The translations under genes were made by a program, and so were the position numbers. The notes beneath the pieces are model-generated. The model did not search any database and had not been told where the DNA came from. It saw nothing but the letters and a program-made list of their open reading frames with translations. DNA of 64,000 bases from Terriglobus saanensis SP1PR4 (GTDB taxonomy: Bacteria > Acidobacteriota > Terriglobia > Terriglobales > Acidobacteriaceae): contig NC_014963.1 in the NCBI RefSeq assembly GCF_000179915.2, positions 4,154,001 through 4,218,000 on the forward strand. The letters run 5' to 3'. Positions within the stretch are counted from its first letter, which is position 1, and every line of letters begins with the position of its first letter. Of the stretch, positions 9,282 to 17,292 are shown piece by piece.

Positions 9282-9407
9282 TTTAGTTGGTTCCACCCCG
9301 TTCACCTCGCTCCAGCAAAAGCATAGCAGGCTAAGATTTCCGCCTCTGCCGTCAGCGATGTAGCGGTGTGCACGTTCCACGAAGAAGAACACAGAAGAAC
9401 ACACAAA

Positions 9408-9438
9408 GACGCTCCGGCTATATCTAGGCCGGAGCGTC
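9408..9438 (-). terminator. Intrinsic terminator after the PQQ-type dehydrogenase gene
   Basis: Perfect 11-bp inverted repeat GACGCTCCGGC (9408-9418) and GCCGGAGCGTC (9428-9438) with a 9-base loop. On the minus strand it follows the dehydrogenase stop by about 20 bases and is followed by a T-rich stretch. Confidence 0.8.
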
Positions 9439-9457
9439 ACCGCTTAGAACGATTCGC

Positions 9458-10834
9458 CTACTTCTTGCCCGTATAGCTAACCCGCCAGATCGTCTTGGCA
9501 CCATCTTCCACCACAATAAGTGAACCATCCTTGGCGACCGTGACACCTACAGGACGACCCCAGACCTGCCCGTCCGGTGTGAGAAAGCCCGTCAGGAAGT
9601 CTTCATACTCACCGGTAGCCTTACCGTTCTTCACGATGCCGCGAACGACCTCGTACCCGGCGCGGTTCTTGCGGTTCCAGCTGCCATGTTCGGCGGCGAA
9701 GATGTCTCCCGTGTAGCTCGCGGGGAACATGTTGCCGTTGTAGAAGAGCATCTCCAGCGAGGCCATGTGGGGCTGCACCAGAATATCCGGGGTAATGACC
9801 TTCGCCTTCAGCTCGGGATGCTTGCCCGCATGGCGCGGATCCTGCTGCTGGCCCATGTAGTACCACGGCCAGCCGTAGAAACCACCCTCTTCGACGTGCG
9901 TGATGTAATCGGGCACAAGGTGATTGCCCAGACGGTCACGCTCGTTGGTGGAACACCAGAGCTGCCCGGTGATCGGGTTGATGGCCTCGCCCACGCAGTT
10001 ACGAATGCCGTAGGCGTAGACCTTGGTGAACTTGCCGGACGGGTTGTACTCCAGCACATCGGCGCGGTGGAACTCCTTGGGATTAGGAACAATCTTGCCG
10101 GAACATTGTTCGCGATCAAAGGTGCCATCCACGGCCTTGTTCGTTCCACCCTCGCAGATCTCGGTGTCGTCCACGTTCGACCCCGAACCGACCGAGACGA
10201 ACATCCTGCTGCCATCCTTGGAGAAGACCACATCGCGCGTCCAGTGACCTCCGCCGCGAAGCTGGGCGTATCCCGGCAGCGTCTGAACCACGGTCTCCGG
10301 CGCACCGGAGGCCTTCATGTCCCCGGCTTTATATGCAAAGCGGACGACGGAAGTCGTGTTGGCGACATACACCCACTTGGGATTCACCGCCGGGTAGAAG
10401 TTGATGCCAAAGGGATGATCCAGACCTGTGGCAAAATCCATCCGTTCGGCGACAGAGCCATCCGCCTTCATGCCGCGAAGGACGATGACCTTACCTGCGC
10501 CGGAGTCTGCGAGAAAGAAGTCCCCATTGGGTGCGGTGCGGATCAGGCGGGGCTGATTGAAGTCCCCCTGCGCATAAAGGGAGACGGTAAAGCCTTCGGG
10601 CGCAACCGGAGTAGCGCCCTCGGGACGCGGGACGACCGAGGGGCCGTTGTCCACGGACTCCTCTGGATTCGGTGCGGGAAGATCCTGAACGGTGAGATGG
10701 ACGCGGGTTCCAGGCTTCTGCTGGTTCCAGTCGTGGAAGGCGTCCTGTCCGGTGGCGGCGGTCTGCGCCATTGCGTTTGTCGAAACAAGCGGCGCTGCAA
10801 GGAGGGCGAGTGCGGCGATGTGTGAGAAGCGCAT
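9458..10834 (-). CDS. Secreted PQQ-dependent sugar dehydrogenase-like protein (GSDH/sorbosone family)
   Basis: A 458-aa exported beta-propeller protein of the soluble glucose/sorbosone dehydrogenase family, expected to oxidise sugars or aldoses in the periplasm with PQQ. MRFSHIAALALLAAPLVSTN followed by AMAQ is a clear Sec signal peptide and sets the start at 10834; in-frame codons further upstream (to 10942) would bury it. Family blocks are PRLIRTAPNGDFFLADSG near residue 95, HWTRDVVFSKDGSRMFVSVG near 195, and the late HVEEGGFYGWPWYYMG and AEHGSWNR segments. Cys pairs near CEGGTNK and NCVGEAIN may form disulfides. Cofactor binding residues were not verified, so the exact substrate and cofactor use are inferred. 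Confidence 0.85.
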   Translation of the reverse strand: MRFSHIAALALLAAPLVSTNAMAQTAATGQDAFHDWNQQKPGTRVHLTVQDLPAPNPEESVDNGPSVVPRPEGATPVAPEGFTVSLYAQGDFNQPRLIRTAPNGDFFLADSGAGKVIVLRGMKADGSVAERMDFATGLDHPFGINFYPAVNPKWVYVANTTSVVRFAYKAGDMKASGAPETVVQTLPGYAQLRGGGHWTRDVVFSKDGSRMFVSVGSGSNVDDTEICEGGTNKAVDGTFDREQCSGKIVPNPKEFHRADVLEYNPSGKFTKVYAYGIRNCVGEAINPITGQLWCSTNERDRLGNHLVPDYITHVEEGGFYGWPWYYMGQQQDPRHAGKHPELKAKVITPDILVQPHMASLEMLFYNGNMFPASYTGDIFAAEHGSWNRKNRAGYEVVRGIVKNGKATGEYEDFLTGFLTPDGQVWGRPVGVTVAKDGSLIVVEDGAKTIWRVSYTGKK

Positions 10835-10903
10835 AATGACTAGCATCCTAGCGCACGAGGCGCGACGCGCGCATCCATTCGAGACTCTAGTCGCAAAACG
10901 GCG

Positions 10904-10931
10904 AAAGCGGAACGCCTGGGCGTTCCGCTTT
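10904..10931 (-). terminator. Intrinsic terminator directly after rplK
   Basis: Twelve-bp perfect stem AAAGCGGAACGC (10904-10915) and GCGTTCCGCTTT (10920-10931), 4-base loop, about 20 bases after the rplK stop on the minus strand, followed by CGCCGTTTTG. It ends the secE-nusG-rplK transcript and also lies before the dehydrogenase gene. Confidence 0.8.
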
Positions 10932-10950
10932 GCTGAATACATGGTGCAGA

Positions 10951-11385
10951 TTAGCCGATGACTTCGATGCCCATGGAGCGGGCGGTACCGCGGATGGACT
11001 TCATTGCAGTCTCAACCGAGCTGGCATTGAGGTCAGGCATCTTCTGGGTCGCGATCTCACGAATCTGAGCCTCAGTGACCTTGCCGACCTTGTCCTTGTT
11101 CGGTGTACCGGATCCCTTGGCCAGACCGGCAACCTTCTTCAGCAGGACGGCCGCGGGCGGCGTCTTGGTGACGAAGGTGAAAGTACGGTCGGCGAAGACG
11201 GTGATGACAACGGGGATCGTAAGACCCGCCATCTCCGGTGCCTTGGTACGGTCGTTGAACTGCTTGCAGAACTCCATGATGTTGACCTGCGCCTGACCGA
11301 GCGCGGGACCAATTGGGGGCGCGGGCGTTGCCTTGGCGGCCATGACCTGGAGCTTGACGTAACCTGTGATCTTCTTCGGTGCCAT
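10951..11385 (-). CDS. rplK: 50S ribosomal protein L11
   Basis: L11 (144 aa) binds the GTPase-associated region of 23S rRNA and is needed for stringent-factor activation. The N-terminal domain carries the invariant [22 protein letters not shown] block and the C-terminal RNA-binding domain ends with [26 protein letters not shown] precedes the ATG. It follows nusG after 126 bases. Unlike the usual rplK-rplA-rplJ-rplL order, a strong terminator and a sugar dehydrogenase gene follow instead of rplA. Confidence 0.98.
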   Translation of the reverse strand: MAPKKITGYVKLQVMAAKATPAPPIGPALGQAQVNIMEFCKQFNDRTKAPEMAGLTIPVVITVFADRTFTFVTKTPPAAVLLKKVAGLAKGSGTPNKDKVGKVTEAQIREIATQKMPDLNASSVETAMKSIRGTARSMGIEVIG

Positions 11386-11511
11386 TGGTTTCTTCCTTAT
11401 TTGATGGGCCGCGTTTTCCGCCGCAGTCCGGGTTGGTTCGAGTTGCCGCTTCGGCTATCCCAGGGCGGCGGTAGAAGCCACGCAAGCCCGGGGAAGTACA
11501 AGCCTTACCAA

Positions 11512-12141
11512 CTACTCGACAATCTTGTCTACCTTCGAAAATTCAATCTCTACCGGCGTGGAACGACCGAAGATGGAGACCATGACCTTCAGGGTCTGCT
11601 TGTCTTCGTTCACATCGTCGACCGCGCCGTTGAAGTTGGCGAACGGGCCGTCGGTGATCTTGACCATCTCGCCCTTTTCGAACTTCACCTTAAGCTTCGG
11701 CTTGTCCTTCGAAACATCGGTGCGGAAGATGATGGAGCTGACTTCCTGCTCGGAGAGCGCAACCGGTGAATCTCCGGTACCGAGGAATCCGGTGACGCGG
11801 GGCGTGTTCTTGATGGTGTGCCAGAGGTCGTTGTCGAGGTCCATCTCCACCAGCACGTAGCCGGGAAGGAAGACGCGCTCGATGACGTACTTCTTGCCGT
11901 TACGAACCTCGGTAACAGGCTCCGTGGGAATCATCACGCGGCCGATCTTGTGCTGCAGACCGTAAGCCTGGATGCGGCTCTCAAGCGACTCTTTGACCTT
12001 GCGCTCGAAGCCGGAGTAGGCGTGAATGATGTACCACTTGAATTTTTCGTTCACCGGCGGTGGCAGCGTCTCGGCGCCTTCAACAGCGGGCGCGGGCGTT
12101 TCTACTGCGGTTGGTTCTACCGGATTCAATTCGTCTGCCAT
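11512..12141 (-). CDS. nusG: Transcription termination/antitermination protein NusG
   Basis: NusG (209 aa) binds RNA polymerase and couples it to Rho or the ribosome. The NGN domain begins at about residue 32 with KWYIIHAYSGFERKVKESL, followed by EVRNGKKYVIERVFLPGYV, and the KOW domain holds FEKGEMVKITDGPFANFNG near 150. The first 30 residues are an acidic/Pro-rich extension not needed for the fold. The ATG at 12141 has AAGGA five bases upstream; a GTG at 12153 in the same frame would lie on that site and is rejected. It lies 43 bases after secE. Confidence 0.97.
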   Translation of the reverse strand: MADELNPVEPTAVETPAPAVEGAETLPPPVNEKFKWYIIHAYSGFERKVKESLESRIQAYGLQHKIGRVMIPTEPVTEVRNGKKYVIERVFLPGYVLVEMDLDNDLWHTIKNTPRVTGFLGTGDSPVALSEQEVSSIIFRTDVSKDKPKLKVKFEKGEMVKITDGPFANFNGAVDDVNEDKQTLKVMVSIFGRSTPVEIEFSKVDKIVE

Positions 12142-12184
12142 GGTGTCCTTCACTTCAGATCTCGTTCGTTAGGTGCACAACATC

Positions 12185-12445
12185 TTAGTGCTGTGTCAGC
12201 TTCTCAAGCAATGCACCTACGGTGTGGCTCGCGATGTAGTCCACGACGGCAAAATAAGCCGCGAAGACAAACACGGTGACGAGAACGACGATCGTAGTCG
12301 ACTTGACTTCTGCACCGGTCGGAGTCGAAAGCTTCTTGGTCTCATTGCGGACGTCTTCCAGGAAGGTGCGCAAACGCGCCGGTCCGCTCTTCAGCCGATC
12401 CATACCGTCATTGGAAGTTTCCGCCACTGCGATTGCCTTGGCCAT
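12185..12445 (-). CDS. secE: Preprotein translocase subunit SecE
   Basis: SecE (86 aa) clamps SecY in the Sec translocon. After an N-terminal amphipathic stretch (RLRTFLEDVRNETKKLSTPT, the conserved cytoplasmic helix) there is one transmembrane helix, STTIVVLVTVFVFAAYFAVV. This is the single-helix form common outside the enterobacteria. It sits between tRNA-Trp and nusG, the usual bacterial location. Confidence 0.95.
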   Translation of the reverse strand: MAKAIAVAETSNDGMDRLKSGPARLRTFLEDVRNETKKLSTPTGAEVKSTTIVVLVTVFVFAAYFAVVDYIASHTVGALLEKLTQH

Positions 12446-12479
12446 ATTGCCTCTTTTGTTACCTTCGTTGAATCGAAAC

Positions 12480-12556
12480 TGGCAGGGGCGCTCGGATTCG
12501 AACCGAGAAGTTCGGTTTTGGAGACCGACAGTTTAACCGTTGAGCTTACGCCCCTA
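12480..12556 (-). tRNA. tRNA-Trp (anticodon CCA)
   Basis: Cloverleaf with acceptor AGGGGCG/CGCCCCT, anticodon loop CTCCAAA, T arm CGGTTCGAATCCG and an encoded 3' CCA. Lies between rpmG and secE, a widely conserved place for tRNA-Trp. Confidence 0.97.
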
Positions 12557-12558
12557 TG

Positions 12559-12634
12559 TTGCAGTTGCTAGTTCTTAGTTGTTGGAAGAAACGTAACCAC
12601 TAATAAACTAGCAACTAAAAAACTAAGAACTACT
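12559..12634. repeat. Inverted clusters of AGTTNNT-type heptads between rpmG and tRNA-Trp
   Basis: The left arm contains AGTTGCTAGTTCTTAGTTG; the right arm, read on the other strand, contains AGTTCTTAGTT and AGTTGCTAGTT. The AT-rich heptad units stand out against the GC-rich surroundings. The right end reaches into the last codons of rpmG. Confidence 0.6.
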
Positions 12635-12779
12635 TTGTTTCCCGGTGAGGGGTGTGTTTGCGGCAGAAGTTGCAGAACTTTTTGAACTCAAGACGGCCCG
12701 TGGTGGTCTTCTTGTTCTTCGTCGTTGAGTAGTTCCGGTTCTTACAGTCCGGGCACTGAAGAGTGACAATTTCGCGCAT
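12630..12779 (-). CDS. rpmG: 50S ribosomal protein L33
   Basis: L33 (49 aa) of the large subunit. It is the zinc-ribbon form, with CPDC near residue 9 and CNFC near 36; the middle [15 protein letters not shown] is family-typical. The ATG at 12779 has AGAAGGAGA eight bases upstream, an excellent ribosome site. It stands between tuf and tRNA-Trp/secE as in many bacteria. A zinc-free paralogue may exist elsewhere, not visible here. Confidence 0.96.
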   Translation of the reverse strand: MREIVTLQCPDCKNRNYSTTKNKKTTTGRLEFKKFCNFCRKHTPHRETK

Positions 12780-12978
12780 GATGAATCTCCTTCTAACGTG
12801 ACCAACCACAACGGTTGGCAAGCAGTCGTGCTGGATTACTCCTGACACGCCGCGACGCAGGGCTTAACGACCCCTGCTGCCGAATCCTGAGTTGTGTTCC
12901 AAAGGAAGAGCGGTCAGGCCGCACTCTTCCTCTCTCTATTATGCCTGAAGTGGCACTTTTGCTTCTACTACGCCCTTC

Positions 12979-13013
12979 GGGGAGGGTGGAGGCCGTTTCG
13001 CCTCTACCTCCCC
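12979..13013 (-). terminator. Probable hairpin after tuf
   Basis: GGGGAGG-GTGGAGGC (12979-12993) pairs with GCCTCTAC-CTCCCC (13000-13013), with one bulge and a 6-base loop, 13 bases after the tuf stop. No strong T-run follows, so it may be a weak terminator or an RNA processing site before rpmG. The rest of 12780-13025 shows no gene. Confidence 0.5.
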
Positions 13014-13025
13014 GTCGGTGATTCT

Positions 13026-14213
13026 TTACTTGATGATCTCGGAGATGGTACCGGCTCCGACGGTACGTCCACCCTCACGGATGGCGAAGCGCAGACCCTT
13101 TTCCATCGCCACCGGCGTGTGCAGCGTGATCTCCAGCGAGATGTTGTCGCCCGGCATCACCATCTCTGTACCTGCTGGCAGCTTTGCCGATCCCGTCACG
13201 TCCGTGGTCCGGAAGTAGAACTGGGGACGGTAGCCGTCGAAGAACGGGGTATGACGTCCGCCCTCTTCCTTCGAAAGAACATAGATCTCGCCCTTGAACG
13301 TCGTGTGCGGCGTGATCGATCCCGGCTTGGCCAACACCATGCCGCGCTCCACATCTTCCTTCGCGATACCGCGTAGAAGAAGACCAGCGTTATCGCCCGC
13401 AAGACCCTCGTCCAACTGCTTCTTGAACATCTCAACGCCCGTCACAACCGTCTGGCGCGTCTCGCGGAAGCCAACGATCTCCGCAGGTCCACCCACGTTG
13501 ATGCGGCCACGCTCGATACGGCCCGTCACCACAGTTCCGCGGCCGGAGATCGAGAAGATATCTTCGATCGGCATCAGGAACGGCAGGTCCACGAGACGGT
13601 CAGGCTGGGGAACGTTCGCGTCCACAGCGGCCATCAGCTCGTCTACGGAGGCTTCCCACTGCGCTTCGCCGTTCAGAGCGCCGAGGGCAGAGCCGCGGAT
13701 CACGGGAACGTCGTCGCCAGGGAAGTCATACTTGCTCAGAAGCTCGCGCACTTCCATCTCGACCAGGTCGATCAGCTCCGTGTCTTCCACAGCATCGCAC
13801 TTGTTCAGGAACACAACGATGTACGGTACGCCTACCTGGCGCGCCAGGAGAACGTGCTCCTTGGTCTGGGGCATCGGTCCGTCGGTCGCTGCCACCACGA
13901 GGATCGCGCCGTCCATCTGCGCTGCGCCCGTGATCATGTTCTTGATGTAATCGGCGTGGCCCGGGCAGTCGACGTGGGCATAGTGACGGTTCGCCGTCTC
14001 ATACTCCACGTGCGAGGTCGCAATCGTAATGCCGCGCTCGCGCTCTTCCGGTGCGTTGTCAATCGTGTCGAACGAACGGAAGCTGTTCTTCGGGTTGTGC
14101 TTCGACAATACCTTCGTGATCGCCGCCGTCAACGTCGTCTTGCCATGATCAATATGACCAATCGTTCCTACGTTTACGTGCGGCTTAGACCGGTCAAACT
14201 TTTCCTTCGCCAT
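13026..14213 (-). CDS. tuf: Translation elongation factor Tu
   Basis: EF-Tu (395 aa) carries aminoacyl-tRNA to the ribosome in its GTP form. G1 motif is [10 protein letters not shown] near residue 19, switch I ends with ERERGITI, G3 is VDCPGHADY near 81, and G4 is LNKCD near 136. Domains 2 and 3 follow with [16 protein letters not shown] and the C-terminal [15 protein letters not shown]. Whether a second tuf copy exists elsewhere is unknown. It is preceded by a 102-aa gene and the Thr/Gly/Tyr tRNA genes. Confidence 0.99.
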   Translation of the reverse strand: MAKEKFDRSKPHVNVGTIGHIDHGKTTLTAAITKVLSKHNPKNSFRSFDTIDNAPEERERGITIATSHVEYETANRHYAHVDCPGHADYIKNMITGAAQMDGAILVVAATDGPMPQTKEHVLLARQVGVPYIVVFLNKCDAVEDTELIDLVEMEVRELLSKYDFPGDDVPVIRGSALGALNGEAQWEASVDELMAAVDANVPQPDRLVDLPFLMPIEDIFSISGRGTVVTGRIERGRINVGGPAEIVGFRETRQTVVTGVEMFKKQLDEGLAGDNAGLLLRGIAKEDVERGMVLAKPGSITPHTTFKGEIYVLSKEEGGRHTPFFDGYRPQFYFRTTDVTGSAKLPAGTEMVMPGDNISLEITLHTPVAMEKGLRFAIREGGRTVGAGTISEIIK

Positions 14214-14318
14214 GTTGCTCTCGTCTCCTGGTTATCTGAGCCCTGCCGTACAGGCGAAGCCCTTGGGTGAACTGATGTCGAAGCAACGATCGCTCCGAAA
14301 ATTTATGGGATCTGCGTC

Positions 14319-14627
14319 TCAGTAGTACGCGTAGACCTTCAGATATTTACGCCGAAGCTCCGGATCGACCTTCTCCAGCAAGCTCAGGTAGAGCTCGCGG
14401 ATCATACCCTGATCGCCGTTGCCGAGACGGGCATAGTCGCTTCCCGTCGTGGAGCCCAGCTTGCCAGCCTTCAACACATCTTCAAAGTCGCGTATGCGCA
14501 GCTTGGCACTCTTCAGCGCGCGCAAAAAATCATCGACCTTGGACGACGAAAACGCCGCGTCGACCGCCTGCTTTACTGCGCCAAACTGCTGCGCATTCTC
14601 TACCGGGATGACTGCCTGCTCATACAT
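14319..14627 (-). CDS. Conserved small protein of unknown function between tRNA-Gly and tuf
   Basis: A 102-aa hydrophilic, mostly helical protein with no signal peptide, membrane segment or motif I can name. It begins MYEQAVIPVENAQQFGAVKQ and ends in a Tyr-rich tail (RRKYLKVYAYY). The middle holds a conserved-looking LGSTTGSDYARLGNGDQGMIRELY. It is read in the same direction as tuf and the upstream tRNA-Gly, 26 bases from the tRNA, and so belongs to the translation transcript. Composition and clean start support a real gene. Function unknown. Confidence 0.7.
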   Translation of the reverse strand: MYEQAVIPVENAQQFGAVKQAVDAAFSSSKVDDFLRALKSAKLRIRDFEDVLKAGKLGSTTGSDYARLGNGDQGMIRELYLSLLEKVDPELRRKYLKVYAYY

Positions 14628-14655
14628 GCGACGCTTACAACCTCACTTCAAAATC

Positions 14656-14730
14656 TGGAGCGGGAGACGGGGATCGAACCCGCGACCAACAGCTTGGAAG
14701 GCTGTGACTCTACCACTGAGTTACTCCCGC
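14656..14730 (-). tRNA. tRNA-Gly (anticodon TCC)
   Basis: Acceptor GCGGGAG/CTCCCGC, D arm ACTCAGTGGTAGAGT, anticodon loop CTTCCAA, T arm CGGGTTCGATCCCCG, discriminator T and encoded CCA. Confidence 0.97.
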
Positions 14731-14736
14731 ACCTTA

Positions 14737-14808
14737 TGAGCTTTTAGCTTCTAGCCATTAGCTCGTTCATTGAAGCTAAGAGCTAAGAGCTAATGGCTAA
14801 AAGCTAAA
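14737..14808. repeat. Inverted clusters of AGCTAA-type units between tRNA-Thr and tRNA-Gly
   Basis: The left arm contains TTTTAGCTTCTAGCCATTAG and the right arm GAGCTAATGGCTAAAAGC; the arms pair over about 20 bases with small differences. In the right arm the unit GCTAAGA is repeated in tandem. The whole spacer between the two tRNA genes is this element, so the tRNA precursor can form a long hairpin there. Confidence 0.65.
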
Positions 14809-14812
14809 TTTC

Positions 14813-14887
<75 letters not shown>

Positions 14888-14947
14888 CTACCTGCTGCCG
14901 GAGCGACGATCGGGAAGCCAAAGCCACCCGGTTACCGCTCTACCAGC

Positions 14948-15133
14948 CTACCGCGTTTCGCTTCTGCTTGCCTTCACCCGGCCAATCAGAACACGAAATG
15001 CGAAGAACCCTAACAATACCCAGACCAAAGACCTGTACTTCCCGGGCTCCATTGTGCGCCAAACTCCCAGCGCCGCAAAGGCGATCACCGCAAGCGCAAC
15101 GAACATTCGCTGCTGTGATCCCGGTCCATTCAT
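14948..15133 (-). CDS. Small two-helix membrane protein within the tRNA cluster
   Basis: A 61-aa protein with two hydrophobic helices, [15 protein letters not shown] at residues 11-25 and [16 protein letters not shown] at 35-50, separated by RTMEPGKYR and ended by a basic tail. The ATG at 15133 is 28 bases from the tRNA-Tyr 3' end; the frame continues upstream only through tRNA sequence, so longer starts are rejected. A second ATG at 15106 is possible. No family recognised. It lies between tRNA-Tyr and tRNA-Thr(GGT) on their strand and would have to be translated from the tRNA precursor transcript or a processed piece. Confidence 0.6.
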   Translation of the reverse strand: MNGPGSQQRMFVALAVIAFAALGVWRTMEPGKYRSLVWVLLGFFAFRVLIGRVKASRSETR

Positions 15134-15160
15134 GGTGCTACCGCCTGGCCGTACAAAAAA

Positions 15161-15247
15161 TGGTGCACAGGGGAGGATTCGAACCTCCGTAACGCTTAGC
15201 GTGGCAGATTTACAGTCTGCTGCCATTAACCACTCGGCCACCTGTGC
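15161..15247 (-). tRNA. tRNA-Tyr (anticodon GTA)
   Basis: Class II tRNA of 87 bases with a long variable arm (CACGCTAAGCGTTA), anticodon loop CTGTAAA, acceptor GCACAGG/CCTGTGC, encoded CCA. Confidence 0.97.
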
Positions 15248-15399
15248 ACATCCTGCGCCCTGACCCTGCAAGCTCCTGTCCAGCTCTTCTCCACGCGCGC
15301 AGACGCCGCAACGGGGGAAAGTACCTCATGCTGGGAAGGAGACCCTGCAGAAACGCAAACGCAGTCCTACCAAATCCGACCGCCTGTGTGGGCAGAAAC

Positions 15400-15475
15400 T
15401 GGAGCTGGCGAAGGGACTTGAACCCCCGACCCTCTGATTACAAATCAGATGCTCTACCAGCTGAGCTACGCCAGC
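15400..15475 (-). tRNA. tRNA-Thr (anticodon TGT)
   Basis: Acceptor GCTGGCG/CGCCAGC, anticodon loop TTTGTAA, T arm GGGGGTTCAAGTCCC, encoded CCA. It is the first gene of the tRNA-tuf block on the minus strand. The spacer 15248-15399 towards tRNA-Tyr shows no gene. Confidence 0.97.
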
Positions 15476-15644
15476 CCAAACAGACGTTTGCGCTGCCCGT
15501 TTGGCGCAGCGCTTACCTAGAAGATTACCACAAGATCCCGAAGCCTCTGTCCACAGCAGATCCGGATTTCCCTTCCCTTTCTGGGCCATCATTCTGAATC
15601 CCGCCCACGCCTGCACCGCTCTGATACGCAGGAGAAGGCACACC

Positions 15645-16382
15645 ATGGCACAGTCTCACAAAGGTCATATCGCCCTGATTACGGGCGCAAATAAGGGAAT
15701 CGGTTACGAGGTCGCCCGCCAGCTCGGCAAAGAGGGCATCACGGTCCTCGTCACCGCCCGCAACCCCGAACTCGGCGAAGCCGCCACAGCCAAGCTGAAA
15801 GCCGACGGCGCAGACGCCCATTTCATCGAACTCGACGTCTCGAAGCCCGAAACCATCGCCAAGGCGGCGGAGCAGGTCAAAGCAAAGTTCGGCCACATCG
15901 ACATCCTCGTCAATAATGCTGGAATTATTGATCCCAAGGACGGTCTTCCTGGCACCGCCGAGATCGACGCCGTCCGCCGCGTTCTGGAGGTCAACTTCTT
16001 TGGCGTACTTGCAGTCACGCAGGCCTTTCTTCCCTTGGTCCGCGAGTCAAAATCCGGACGGATCGTCAACGTCTCCAGCGGTCTCGGCTCTCTCACCCAG
16101 AACGCCGATCCAAACTGGCCCTTCGCCGCATACAAGCCCATCGGCTACAACGGTTCGAAGGCCATCCTCAACATGATGACCATCCAGCTCGCCTACGAAC
16201 TGAAGGACACTTCTATCAAGGTCAACACCGTCGATCCCGGCTACACCGCGACCGATATCAACGGAAACAGCGGCCACCAGACCGTAGAAGAAGGCGCTGC
16301 CGAGACCGTTCGCATGGCCCTCATCCCCGACGAAGGCCCGACCGGCGGGTACACCAACAACGAAGGCATCGTTCCCTGGTAA
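15645..16382 (+). CDS. Short-chain dehydrogenase/reductase (carbonyl-reductase type)
   Basis: A 245-aa NADP(H)-type short-chain dehydrogenase. It has the TGxxxGIG cofactor motif (ALITGANKGIGYEVARQ) at residue 13, NNAG near 90 and a catalytic Ser in VNVSSGLGSL. The Tyr/Lys pair is YNGSKAIL rather than YxASK but keeps YxxxK. The NKGIGYEVAR start and the C-terminal VDPGYTATDINGNSG resemble plant-like carbonyl/salutaridine reductases, so reduction of an aldehyde or ketone is likely. GGAGAAGG nine bases before the ATG supports the start. Substrate unknown; it stands alone, divergent from the tRNA cluster. Confidence 0.9.
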   Translation: MAQSHKGHIALITGANKGIGYEVARQLGKEGITVLVTARNPELGEAATAKLKADGADAHFIELDVSKPETIAKAAEQVKAKFGHIDILVNNAGIIDPKDGLPGTAEIDAVRRVLEVNFFGVLAVTQAFLPLVRESKSGRIVNVSSGLGSLTQNADPNWPFAAYKPIGYNGSKAILNMMTIQLAYELKDTSIKVNTVDPGYTATDINGNSGHQTVEEGAAETVRMALIPDEGPTGGYTNNEGIVPW

Positions 16383-16467
16383 CTCGCTGTTATAAAGCGT
16401 CCGTACACGGAGTGGCGGCTGAATCGTCCAATGGTATGCTGGCGGCTCAGCCACCCTCCGAGGTCTT

Positions 16468-17286
16468 ATGCGACTCCGCTCCACCCTTCTGGCACTCGCC
16501 CTGACGACCGCCTCCCTGCACGCGCAGGAGCCCGTCGAAGGCCCGCTCCCACCGCCGCCCGCGCAGACGGGCCTGAATAACCAGACCGTCATCAAGATGA
16601 CGAAGGCCGGCCTGGAGGACTCCATCATCCTGGAGACCGTGCGTTCGCACGTAGGCCACTACGCCACCGGCCCCGACGATCTGATCGCCCTGAAGAGCGC
16701 AGGGGTAGCTCCGGCCGTCATCGCGGCCATGCAGGCGAAGAACTCCGGCTTCGCAACCCACACTCCTGAGGCTCCGGTAAACCTTACCCCCGTCTCTCCC
16801 AACGTGGACGACATCGGCGTCTACTACAAAGACCACGACGCCCAGTGGCAGAACATGCCCCTCGAGCTGGTGAACTATCGCCAGGGCGGCGCCCTAAAAA
16901 GCGTGCTGACCAACAACATTGTGAAAAAGGATATGAACGGCCACGTCAACGGCCCCTCGGCCAAGCTGGAACTCAAGGCAGGCGACCAGGTCCTGCTCTT
17001 CGCACCCGCTGGAGTCGAAGCCGAGGAATATCTCCTGATCCACTTCCGCCAGCACCAGGACAACCGCGAGTTCCGTACCGAAACGGGAAATGTCTTCCAC
17101 ACGCAGACCGGCGCGGACCGCGACTCCCTGCTGTTCGTTGCAAAAAAAGTAGCGCCGCACATGTTTCAGTTCAGCCTCCCCGCCGACATCAAGCCCGGCG
17201 AGTACGGCGTCCTGCCGCCGGGCGGCGCCAACGTCCGCGGCATGGCCAACGCCGGAAAGATCTACACCTTTGCCGTCAGCAAGTAG
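16468..17286 (+). CDS. Secreted protein of unknown function, acidobacterial type
   Basis: A 272-aa protein with a Sec signal peptide (MRLRSTLLALALTTASLHAQ). A short helical module near 35-90, LNNQTVIKMTKAGLEDSIIL followed later by DDLIALKSAGVAPAVIAAM, is a pattern seen repeatedly at the start of secreted proteins in this phylum. The rest (about residues 105-270) looks like a beta-rich domain without a nameable motif. The start follows a purine-poor region, so the ribosome site is weak. Probably periplasmic; function unknown. Confidence 0.7.
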   Translation: MRLRSTLLALALTTASLHAQEPVEGPLPPPPAQTGLNNQTVIKMTKAGLEDSIILETVRSHVGHYATGPDDLIALKSAGVAPAVIAAMQAKNSGFATHTPEAPVNLTPVSPNVDDIGVYYKDHDAQWQNMPLELVNYRQGGALKSVLTNNIVKKDMNGHVNGPSAKLELKAGDQVLLFAPAGVEAEEYLLIHFRQHQDNREFRTETGNVFHTQTGADRDSLLFVAKKVAPHMFQFSLPADIKPGEYGVLPPGGANVRGMANAGKIYTFAVSK

Positions 17287-17292
17287 TCTCGT

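Noticed and set aside
12173-12571. Small frames crossing tRNA-Trp with a GALGFEPRSS-type ending
   Set aside because: Familiar artefact of translating tRNA genes; the tRNA cloverleaf is complete.
12559-12634. CRISPR-like array at the short repeats
   Set aside because: Units are 7-8 bases without unique spacers; no cas genes.
15326-15646. Frame with GVAQLVEHLICNQRVGGSSP across tRNA-Thr(TGT)
   Set aside because: Same tRNA translation artefact.
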